Position numbers and translations under genes: made by a program. A DNA stretch of 6,632 bases, from positions 1 through 6,632 of the forward strand of contig JBPCKZ010000079.1 of assembly GCA_051003795.1 (NCBI GenBank), read 5' to 3'. The stretch comes from JALYXS01 sp051003795 (lineage in GTDB: Bacteria > Acidobacteriota > Terriglobia > Bryobacterales > Bryobacteraceae). The notes beneath the pieces are model-generated. The model was not told where the DNA came from. It saw nothing but the letters and a program-made list of their open reading frames with translations, and did no database searches. Below, one piece after another: positions 1 through 5,801 of this stretch. Each line of letters opens with the position of its first letter. Within the stretch, counting starts at the first letter, position 1.

Positions 1-97
1 CACTCGTGTGGACACGGGTTTTTGCCACTAGAAAGATGTGTCGACACGAGTTTGGACACGGCAGGCACGAGTGCCCGCGCCACAAGCGGTTTTGCCA
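1..97. repeat. Palindromic and direct-repeat-rich intergenic stretch
   Basis: No gene is seen here. The stretch is built from short related modules. CACGAGT occurs at 45-51 and 66-72, and its reverse complement is at 2-8. ACTCGTGT (2-9) is a perfect inverted match of ACACGAGT (44-51). GTGTCGACAC (38-47) is a perfect 10-bp palindrome, and GGCAC-GA-GTGCC (64-75) is a small dyad. GGACACGG is directly repeated at 10-17 and 54-61. A GGTTTT(T)GCCA tail occurs at 17-27 and again at 88-97, where it touches the start codon of the next gene. This looks like an interspersed GC-rich intergenic repeat of the kind seen in some acidobacterial genomes; that assignment is recollection, not a search. It may continue upstream of the window. 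No convincing promoter or Shine-Dalgarno sequence was found in it. Confidence 0.55.
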
Positions 98-694
98 ATG
101 ACCGCTGAACAATTCAAATCGAGCGTGATGCGCAAGTGCGCCGAGAGCGCGGAGATGAAGTCGAAATTTTTCGATGAGAACGCGGGAGCGATCCAGCAGG
201 TCTGCGGCCGGTTGGCGGAGGCTTTGCGCGCCGGCCGCCAGCTCTTTGTTATGGGCAATGGCGGCAGCTCTTGCGATGCGGTTCACGTCGCGATCGAATT
301 CGTGCATCCCATCATTGAAAAGCGCCGTTCATTCCCCGCGTTCGCCTTAACGAACGATTCGGCGCTGCTTACGGCGATCGGAAACGACACCGATTTCTCG
401 CAAACATTTTCGGAACAGCTCAAGCTATTCGGGAAACCCGGAGACGTAGCGCTCGGAATCTCGACCAGCGGCATGTCTTCGAACGTAAACTATGGCCTGC
501 AAGCCGCGCGGGAAAAAGGCATGATTACCATAGCCTTTTCCGGAAAGGACGGAGGACGCGTAAAGAATATTGCCGAGTATTGCCTCACCGTTCCGTCGTT
601 CAGCATTCATCGCATCCAGGAAGTCCACACTACTCTGCTGCATGTTCTGTGGGATATGGTGCATGTTCTGCTGGGGGAAGAAGATATTATTTAG
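98..694 (+). CDS. GmhA-like SIS-domain sugar-phosphate isomerase family protein, hydrogenase-linked
   Basis: This 198-residue SIS-domain protein is close in length and layout to E. coli GmhA (192 aa), which converts sedoheptulose 7-phosphate to D-glycero-manno-heptose 7-phosphate. An N-terminal helical region is followed by the phosphate-sugar motif GNGGSSCDA (53-61), the STSGMSSN segment (122-129) and SGKDGG (148-153). By alignment from memory, the GmhA metal and catalytic residues are kept: H63 and E67 in CDAVHVAIE, and Q174 and H182 in RIQEVHTTLLH. It is therefore probably a catalytically competent isomerase and not merely a DiaA-like scaffold. It lies 5 bp upstream of hypE, so the two are probably cotranscribed; SIS genes are recurrent neighbours of hypE in group 1h hydrogenase loci, as I recall. 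Its substrate and its link to hydrogenase maturation are unknown. ATG 98 was chosen because an in-frame ATG at 38 would translate the palindromic repeat and add 20 residues absent from GmhA. ATG 128 is another alternative. Confidence 0.85.
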   Translation: MTAEQFKSSVMRKCAESAEMKSKFFDENAGAIQQVCGRLAEALRAGRQLFVMGNGGSSCDAVHVAIEFVHPIIEKRRSFPAFALTNDSALLTAIGNDTDFSQTFSEQLKLFGKPGDVALGISTSGMSSNVNYGLQAAREKGMITIAFSGKDGGRVKNIAEYCLTVPSFSIHRIQEVHTTLLHVLWDMVHVLLGEEDII

Positions 695-699
695 CGCAT

Positions 700-1752
700 A
701 TGGACTTCGCTATCACTTGTCCGATCCCGATCGCCGACCGGAAAAATATCGTCCTCGGGCACGGCAGCGGAGGGCGGCTCACCTCGCAACTGATTCACGA
801 CATTTTCCTGCCTGCGTTCGATAACGAAATTCTCCGCAAGATGGACGATCAGGCCGTCCTAAGAGTTGGCGCGGCTCGGATCGCTTTTACAACCGATTCT
901 TTCGTCGTCACGCCATTGTTTTTTCCCGGCGGCGATATCGGCGAGCTGGCCGTGAACGGCACCGTCAACGATCTGGCGATGAGCGGCGCGAGACCGCTAT
1001 ATCTTTCCGCCTCGTTCATTATCGAGGAAGGCTTCGAGCTCGAAGAGTTGTCCCGGGTGACGCAATCCATGGCCGACGCCGCGCGCCGCGCGGGTGTCGC
1101 TATTGTGACTGGCGATACCAAAGTGGTCAATAAGGGTTCCGCCGATAAGCTTTTCATCACGACGTCCGGTGTTGGGCTGGTGCCGGACGGCATCGAGATC
1201 TCGGCCGACAAAGCGCGGCTCGGCGACGTCATTATCCTCAGCGGGACCATTGGCGATCACGGCATGGCCGTGTTTTCGAAGCGCGAAGGGCTGGAGTTCG
1301 AAGGATCGATTCTTTCCGATACGGCGCCCCTGCATTCGCTGGTCGAGGCCATGTTGGGAGCAACGCCGCAAGCGGGCGAAATTCATTGTTTGCGCGATCC
1401 CACGCGCGGCGGCCTTGGCACTTCGCTGTGCGAAATCGCGGCTGCGGCAAACATTGGAATCGAGATCGACGCGAACGCCATCCCCGTTCGCGAAGACGTG
1501 AAGGCGGCGTGCGAGATTCTCGGTCTCGATGCGCTCTTCGTCGCAAATGAGGGCAAGCTGGTGGCGTTCGTTGCGCCCGAGAGCGCGAACGCCGTTCTTG
1601 CAGGGATGCGGCGCATCCCGGAGGGACGCGATGCCACGGTGATTGGGCGGGCCGTGGCCGCTCATGCAGGCATGGTGCTGCTCAAGACGGAGGTCGGCGG
1701 AACGCGGCTGGTCGACCTTCCGTTTACGGAACAATTGCCGCGAATCTGCTGA
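700..1752 (+). CDS. hypE: HypE, hydrogenase expression/formation protein (carbamoyl dehydratase)
   Basis: HypE uses ATP to dehydrate the carbamoyl group placed on its C-terminal cysteine by HypF. The resulting thiocyanate supplies the cyanide ligands of the NiFe-centre iron, handed over on the HypC-HypD complex in the cytoplasm. The 350-residue protein has the PurM/AIR-synthase fold hallmarks: glycine-rich LGHGSGGRLT (19-28), the DDQAVL motif (49-54), FTTDSF (63-68), and the GGDIGELAVNGTVNDLAMSG block (77-96) of the ATP-binding domain. TGDTKVV and CLRDPTRGGLG follow further along. It ends in PRIC, and C350 is the invariant carbamoyl-accepting cysteine, so the protein is complete and probably active. 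ATG 700 lies 5 bp after the SIS gene stop and fits the usual HypE N-terminus; the open frame extends upstream to 580 but only in the shadow of the SIS gene. A GGGGGAAG stretch at 673-680 is too far away to be an ideal ribosome site, so translational coupling is likely. The other hyp genes are not in the window. Confidence 0.96.
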   Translation: MDFAITCPIPIADRKNIVLGHGSGGRLTSQLIHDIFLPAFDNEILRKMDDQAVLRVGAARIAFTTDSFVVTPLFFPGGDIGELAVNGTVNDLAMSGARPLYLSASFIIEEGFELEELSRVTQSMADAARRAGVAIVTGDTKVVNKGSADKLFITTSGVGLVPDGIEISADKARLGDVIILSGTIGDHGMAVFSKREGLEFEGSILSDTAPLHSLVEAMLGATPQAGEIHCLRDPTRGGLGTSLCEIAAAANIGIEIDANAIPVREDVKAACEILGLDALFVANEGKLVAFVAPESANAVLAGMRRIPEGRDATVIGRAVAAHAGMVLLKTEVGGTRLVDLPFTEQLPRIC

Positions 1753-1754
1753 TA

Positions 1755-1794
1755 TGTGCGATTCATCCCGAAAATTCTTGACAGGAATCGCACA
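1755..1794. promoter_or_regulatory. Perfect 10-bp inverted repeat, probable operator upstream of hydrogenase operon
   Basis: TGTGCGATTC (1755-1764) and GAATCGCACA (1785-1794) are exact reverse complements separated by 20 bp. Their centres are 30 bp apart, close to three helical turns. The right arm falls in the spacer of the predicted promoter and the left arm lies upstream of its -35 box, which is a typical operator placement. No T-run follows the right arm, so an intrinsic terminator is unlikely. The half-site was not recognised as belonging to a known regulator. Confidence 0.55.
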
Positions 1795-1806
1795 AAGACG
1801 GAATAT
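1778..1806 (+). promoter_or_regulatory. Predicted sigma70-type promoter of the hydrogenase structural operon
   Basis: A consensus TTGACA -35 box (1778-1783) is followed after 17 bp by GAATAT (1801-1806), a weak -10 that keeps the important A at position 2 and T at position 6. Transcription would start near 1813, giving a leader of about 20 nt that still includes the ribosome site. The -35 box sits inside the loop of the 10-bp inverted repeat. This would allow the structural genes to be regulated separately from hypE. The weak -10 keeps confidence moderate. Confidence 0.45.
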
Positions 1807-1816
1807 CTGAACTGAA

Positions 1817-1823
1817 AAAAGGA
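1817..1823 (+). promoter_or_regulatory. Ribosome binding site of the small-subunit gene
   Basis: AAAAGGA ends 9 nt before ATG 1833, a good Shine-Dalgarno spacing that supports this start for the small subunit. Confidence 0.7.
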
Positions 1824-1832
1824 TGGGTTCCT

Positions 1833-2897
1833 ATGGCTACAACCGCAATTCCATACGGCCGTTCCACTCAAAAGGCGCCGGCGGTGAAAGAGGTGCATAT
1901 CCTCTGGATTACCGCTCTCCTTGGCTGTGACGGCGACACGATTTCCATCACGGCCGCCACTCAACCCAGCATTGAGGACGTAATTCTGGGCGCGATACCG
2001 GGCCTACCGAAAGTGCATTTGCACAATCCGGTGCTGTCTTACGAAGTCGGCGACGACTTCCTCAAGAATTTCCATCTCGCCGCCGAAGGCAAGCTCGAAC
2101 CCTTCGTGCTGGTGCTCGAAGGCTCGATCCCGAACGAAAAAATCAAGAAGGAGGGCTACTGGGCCGCGCTCGGAAACGATATGGACACAAACCAGCCGAT
2201 ACCGACCTGCGAGTGGATCGATCGCCTGGCCTCCAAAGCGACGGCTATCGTAACCGCCGGCACCTGCTCCGCTTATGGCGGCATTCATGCGATGCAGGGC
2301 AATCCGACGGGATGCATGGGCGCGAACGACTATCTCGGCTGGGACTGGAAATCGAAAGCGGGACTGCCGATCGTCAACGTCCCGGGATGCCCCGTGCAGC
2401 CGGACAACTTTATGGAGACGCTGCTCTATTTGCTGTATCAGCTTGCCGGTCTCGCGCCGATGATTCCGCTCGACGACGCGGGCCGTCCCAAGTGGTTGTT
2501 CGGCGCGACGGTGCACGAAGGCTGCGATCGCGCGGGTTATTACGAGCAAGGCCAGTTCACTCACGAATACGGTACGAAGGAATGCCTGGTAAAAATCGGG
2601 TGCTGGGGTCCGGTGGTGAATTGTAATGTTCCGAAGCGCGGCTGGATGGCCGGCATCGGCGGGTGCCCGAACGTAGGCGGCATTTGCATCGGCTGCACCA
2701 TGCCCGGTTTCCCGGACAAGTTCATGCCGTTCATGGATGAGCCGCCCGGCGCGCGGGTTTCGTCGGCGTTGAGCAACGTTTACGGGGGGATGATTCGATC
2801 GTTGCGCCATATCACCCAGGACACCGTAAACAAAGAACCCAAATGGCGCCACAAGGGGCGTAAGCTGACGACTGGCTATCAGCCGCGAACGTATTAA
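1833..2897 (+). CDS. hhyS: Group 1h-type [NiFe]-hydrogenase small subunit
   Basis: This is the electron-transfer subunit of an H2-oxidising hydrogenase, 354 residues and complete. It has no Tat twin-arginine signal and no C-terminal membrane anchor, so it should be cytoplasmic or peripherally attached. Residue assignments are by alignment from memory. For the proximal cluster, C32-x2-D35 (GCDGD) replaces the usual CxxC, with C145 (TAGTCSAYGG) and C186 (PGCPVQPDNF). This gives three Cys and one Asp, the ligand set reported for the Ralstonia eutropha actinobacterial-type enzyme. Distal-cluster ligands are H228, C231, C251 and C257. Medial-cluster ligands are C264, C285 and C288, plus C278 at the place of the proline that leaves standard enzymes with [3Fe-4S]; a medial [4Fe-4S] is therefore expected. 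Additional cysteines are C126 and C161. The start is supported by AAAAGGA at 1817-1823. The large subunit follows after 19 bp. The symbol follows mycobacterial usage for group 1h, and the subgroup call was not tested by phylogeny. Confidence 0.93.
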   Translation: MATTAIPYGRSTQKAPAVKEVHILWITALLGCDGDTISITAATQPSIEDVILGAIPGLPKVHLHNPVLSYEVGDDFLKNFHLAAEGKLEPFVLVLEGSIPNEKIKKEGYWAALGNDMDTNQPIPTCEWIDRLASKATAIVTAGTCSAYGGIHAMQGNPTGCMGANDYLGWDWKSKAGLPIVNVPGCPVQPDNFMETLLYLLYQLAGLAPMIPLDDAGRPKWLFGATVHEGCDRAGYYEQGQFTHEYGTKECLVKIGCWGPVVNCNVPKRGWMAGIGGCPNVGGICIGCTMPGFPDKFMPFMDEPPGARVSSALSNVYGGMIRSLRHITQDTVNKEPKWRHKGRKLTTGYQPRTY

Positions 2898-2904
2898 GGG
2901 GAGA
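2896..2904 (+). promoter_or_regulatory. Ribosome binding site of the large-subunit gene
   Basis: AAGGGGAGA overlaps the last bases of the small-subunit stop codon. Its GGAG core (2899-2902) is 14 nt from ATG 2917. The match is strong but the spacing is somewhat long. Confidence 0.6.
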
Positions 2905-2916
2905 CAAGAAAAACAC

Positions 2917-4716
2917 ATGGCTACCATTACCCAACCGACCAGCGAAGTGCCAACCCAGTCGCGAAGACTCGTGGAGATGAACTGGGATCCCATCACCCGC
3001 ATTGTGGGCAGCCTGGGAATCTACACGAAAATCGATTTCGCCAATAACCAAGTCGCCGAATGTCATAGCACCTCTTCGATCTTCCGCGGCTATAGCATTT
3101 TCATGAAAGGCAAAGATCCCAGAGACGCGCATTTCATCACCAGCCGCATCTGCGGGATTTGTGGCGATAACCACGCCACGTGCGCCTGCTATGCGCAGGC
3201 CATGGCGTTCGGCGTGCGACCGCCCGTTATGGCCGAATGGATCACCAACCTCGGCGAGGCGGCCGAATACATGTTCGACCACAACCTGTATCAGGACAAC
3301 CTGGTCGGCGTGGATTTTTGCGAGCAGATGGTGAAGGAAACGAATCCTAAGGTGCTCGCCAAAGCTGAAACGACGCTATGTCCCCACTCCGAGGATCACG
3401 GCTACCGCACCATTGCCGATATCATGCGGGCGCTCAATCCGTTCACGGGCGAGTTCTACCGCGAGACGCTGCAGATGAGCCGCATGACGCGCGAGATGTT
3501 TTGCCTCATGGAAGGACGGCACGTGCATCCGTCGACGCTCTATCCGGGCGGCGTGGGCACGGTGCCGACGGTCCAACTCTTCACGGACTACATGGTCCGG
3601 CTTATGAAGTACATCGAGTTCATGAAGAAGGTGGTTCCGCTGCACGACGATCTATTCGACTTTTTCTACGAAGCGCTGCCGGGCTACGAAAAGGTCGGCC
3701 AGCGCCGGGTTCTGCTTGGCTGCTGGGGATCGTTCCAGGATCCACACGTCTGCGATTACAAGTACGAGAACATGGACAAATGGGGCAAGGCGATGTTTGT
3801 CACCCCCGGCATCGTGGTCGACGGCGAGCTTGTCACCACGAATCTGGTCGACATCAATCTCGGTATTCGTATTCTGCTTGGAAGCTCTTACTACGACGAT
3901 TGGGATAACGGCGAGATGTTCGTTAAGAACGATCCGCTGGGAAATCCCGTGGACCGCAAGCACCCATGGAACCAGACGACCACGCCACGTCCGCAGAAGC
4001 GCGATTTCAAGGGCAACTATTCGTGGGTGATGTCGCCGCGCTGGCTCGATAAGCGCACCGGCGATCACTTGGCGCTCGACACGGGCGGCGGGCCGATCGC
4101 GCGCTTCTGGGCCACGGCGCTGGCGGGCCTCGTCGATATCGGATATGTGAAGGCGACGGGCCACAGCGTCAAGATTTACTTGCCCAAGACAGCGACGAAG
4201 CCCGAAAAGGAGTTCGAGTGGAAGATCCCGAAATGGAGCAATGCCCTCGAACGCGATCGCGCGCGGACTTATTTCCAAGCCTACGCCGCGGCGGCCGCGC
4301 TGCATTTCGCGGAAAAGGCCATGAGCGAACTCCACGCCGGCAAGACGCAAACGTGGCGCGACTTCAAGGTGCCGGACGAGGCGATCGGCTGCGGTTTCCA
4401 CGAAGCCGTTCGTGGGGTGCTTTCGCATCACGTCGTGATCAAAGAAGGCAAGATCGCCAATTATCATCCCTATCCGCCCACGCCCTGGAATGCGAACCCG
4501 CGCGATATTTACGGCACGCCGGGCCCCTACGAAGACGCAGTGCAGAACACGCCTATCTTCGAAGAAAACGGGCCGGATAAGTTCAAGGGCATCGATATCA
4601 TGCGGACCGTGCGCAGTTTCGATCCTTGTCTGCCCTGCGGCGTTCATATGTATCTGGGCAACGGGAAGACGATTGAAACCCGTCACTCGCCGATGTTCGG
4701 CGTGCAGGCTCATTGA
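2917..4716 (+). CDS. hhyL: Group 1h-type [NiFe]-hydrogenase large (catalytic) subunit
   Basis: This subunit carries the NiFe(CN)2CO centre that splits H2; it has 599 residues and is complete. The N-terminal L1 motif is RICGICGDNH (77-86, ligands C79 and C82). The C-terminal L2 motif is DPCLPCGVH (569-577, ligands C571 and C574). SPRW (373-376), GGGPIAR (390-396), the active-site arginine R499 in AVRG, and WNANPRD also fit the family. The 22 residues after H577 should be removed by a maturation endopeptidase once nickel is inserted. Two deviations from classic group 1 enzymes are visible. The L0 motif usually written RIEGH reads RIVGS (28-32), so the proton-relay Glu is Val30. The Pro before the catalytic Arg is Val498. 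These may be normal for group 1h, which I could not check. The stop codon overlaps the TTG start of the next gene, which indicates an operon. Confidence 0.95.
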   Translation: MATITQPTSEVPTQSRRLVEMNWDPITRIVGSLGIYTKIDFANNQVAECHSTSSIFRGYSIFMKGKDPRDAHFITSRICGICGDNHATCACYAQAMAFGVRPPVMAEWITNLGEAAEYMFDHNLYQDNLVGVDFCEQMVKETNPKVLAKAETTLCPHSEDHGYRTIADIMRALNPFTGEFYRETLQMSRMTREMFCLMEGRHVHPSTLYPGGVGTVPTVQLFTDYMVRLMKYIEFMKKVVPLHDDLFDFFYEALPGYEKVGQRRVLLGCWGSFQDPHVCDYKYENMDKWGKAMFVTPGIVVDGELVTTNLVDINLGIRILLGSSYYDDWDNGEMFVKNDPLGNPVDRKHPWNQTTTPRPQKRDFKGNYSWVMSPRWLDKRTGDHLALDTGGGPIARFWATALAGLVDIGYVKATGHSVKIYLPKTATKPEKEFEWKIPKWSNALERDRARTYFQAYAAAAALHFAEKAMSELHAGKTQTWRDFKVPDEAIGCGFHEAVRGVLSHHVVIKEGKIANYHPYPPTPWNANPRDIYGTPGPYEDAVQNTPIFEENGPDKFKGIDIMRTVRSFDPCLPCGVHMYLGNGKTIETRHSPMFGVQAH

Positions 4717-5201
4717 TCGAGAGAATCGAGAAGCTGATCCAAAAATTCGAGAGCGCCCCGGACCTGGGCACGCGCGCCGACGCGCGGGCTTTGGTCCAGG
4801 CGCTGATGGAATTTCACGGCAAAGCGCTTGACCGGATGATGGAGATAGTCGCCGAAGCCGCGGATGGCGAACCGCCGGTTTTCGAAAGCTTCGCGCGCGA
4901 CGAGCTGGTTTCAAATTTATTGCTGCTGCATGGCCTGCATCCGGTGGATCTCGAAACGCGCGTGGCCCAAGCGCTTGATAAGGTGCGGCCCATTTTACGC
5001 GCGCAATCGAGCAATGTGCAGTTGGTAGACATCGAGGATGGCGTGGTGCAACTCCAGTTCGAGGGAAAGCCGGCACCGAATCTGAAAGCCTCGATCGAGG
5101 AAGAGATTTACCGGTTCGCCGCGGATGTTACGGAAATCCGGATTCAAGGGCTGGCGCCCGAAAAGTCCAACGTGAACGGTCTGATCCAGCTACAGGTCTA
5201 G
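4713..5201 (+). CDS. NifU C-terminal-like protein without cysteines, hydrogenase-associated
   Basis: This 162-residue protein starts at TTG in a TTGA overlap with the large-subunit stop, so it is likely translated by coupling. The first in-frame ATG would remove about 30 residues. Residues 1 to about 90 form a helical region ending in LLLLHGLHPVDLETRV, which I recall from NifU-family proteins in group 1h loci. Residues about 90-150 follow the NifU C-terminal (Nfu) pattern, LDKVRPILRAQSSNVQLVDI then IEDGVVQLQFEG. Where Nfu domains carry the Fe-S-binding CxxC, this protein reads GKPAPNLKASIEEEI and appears about five residues shorter. There is no cysteine anywhere in the protein, so it cannot hold a Fe-S cluster in the standard way. 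It may act as a scaffold or chaperone for the hydrogenase subunits, which is inference. The assignment rests on pattern and context, so the Nfu fold itself needs a profile search. Confidence 0.8.
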   Translation: MIERIEKLIQKFESAPDLGTRADARALVQALMEFHGKALDRMMEIVAEAADGEPPVFESFARDELVSNLLLLHGLHPVDLETRVAQALDKVRPILRAQSSNVQLVDIEDGVVQLQFEGKPAPNLKASIEEEIYRFAADVTEIRIQGLAPEKSNVNGLIQLQV

Positions 5202-5801
5202 ATGACGGCCCTTGCCAAGCTGCGGGAGTTCGCCCGCGAAAAGCCGGCAGTCGAGCGGTGCGAGTTGTGCAGCGCGGCTTTGGGCGCTCGCCATTCCCAT
5301 TTGGTGGAGCCCGCCCCGCGCCGGCTCCTTTGCGCCTGCGAACCGTGCGCCATCCTATTCAGCGCCCGCGGGCTTTCGTCGAAGTACGCGCGAGTGCCGC
5401 GTAGCGGAAGATTTCTAGCGAATTTCCGAATGTCCGATGCCGAGTGGGACAGCTTGATGATCCCGATTAATATGGCGTTCTTTTTTCACAGCGCGCCGGC
5501 CGGAAAAGTCGTTGCTATTTATCCCAGCCCGGCGGGCGCCACCGAATCGCTATTGAGTCTGGAAGCTTGGAAACAGATCGAGGAAAACAACCCGAAATTG
5601 GCCTCCATGGAGCCGGATGTGGAGGCACTGCTCGTGAATCGCGTATCGCAAACTCGCGAATATTATATTGCGCCCATGGATCAGTGCTACAAACTGGTAG
5701 GGGTGATTCGCGCGCGCTGGCGCGGATTTTCGGGCGGTTCGGAAGTCTGGGAAGAAATCGACCGCTTCTTCGCGGATCTGAAAGAGCAATCCCATGCCTG
5801 A
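5202..5801 (+). CDS. DUF5947-type hydrogenase-associated protein with Cys-rich N-terminus
   Basis: This 199-residue protein has unknown function. It resembles the DUF5947 family that I recall beside group 1h hydrogenase genes in Streptomyces and relatives; the name is from memory, not a search. The N-terminus looks like a metal-binding knuckle: C20-x2-C23, then H31 and H33, then C44-x-C46-x2-C49. This could hold zinc or an Fe-S cluster. The middle has few marked motifs, with INMAFFFHS at 89-97. The C-terminal part reads YYIAPMDQCYKLVGVIRARW then RGFSGGSEVWEEIDRFF, a highly patterned segment with C162 and a GFSGG turn that could be a partner-binding face. There is no signal peptide or membrane segment. 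Its ATG directly abuts the TAG of the NifU-like gene and its end overlaps the next gene by 8 bp, so it is part of the hydrogenase operon. Possible roles are Fe-S cluster maturation or electron transfer, neither shown. Confidence 0.78.
   Translation: MTALAKLREFAREKPAVERCELCSAALGARHSHLVEPAPRRLLCACEPCAILFSARGLSSKYARVPRSGRFLANFRMSDAEWDSLMIPINMAFFFHSAPAGKVVAIYPSPAGATESLLSLEAWKQIEENNPKLASMEPDVEALLVNRVSQTREYYIAPMDQCYKLVGVIRARWRGFSGGSEVWEEIDRFFADLKEQSHA

Noticed and set aside
38..97. Upstream ATG 38 as start of the SIS protein
   Set aside because: The extra 20 residues are a translation of the palindromic repeat and are absent from GmhA-type proteins; ATG 98 fits the family.
1..97. CRISPR array
   Set aside because: The repeats are short, in both orientations and without regular spacers.
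580..699. N-terminal 40-residue extension of HypE
   Set aside because: It lies wholly over the end of the SIS gene and is not part of HypE proteins; ATG 700 fits.
1755..1794. Intrinsic terminator after hypE
   Set aside because: The 20-nt loop is large and no T-run follows the right arm; position around the -35 box fits an operator better.
1833..1928. Tat signal peptide on the small subunit
   Set aside because: No twin-arginine motif or hydrophobic export stretch precedes the first cluster motif; the single GR at 9-10 is not a Tat signal.
2004..3002. Long open frame on the - strand (332 codons)
   Set aside because: It is antisense to the well-supported small-subunit gene and shows no protein-family features.
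3652..5076. Long open frame on the - strand (474 codons)
   Set aside because: It is a shadow of the large-subunit and NifU-like genes, with an Arg/Pro/Ala-rich composition and no recognisable domain.
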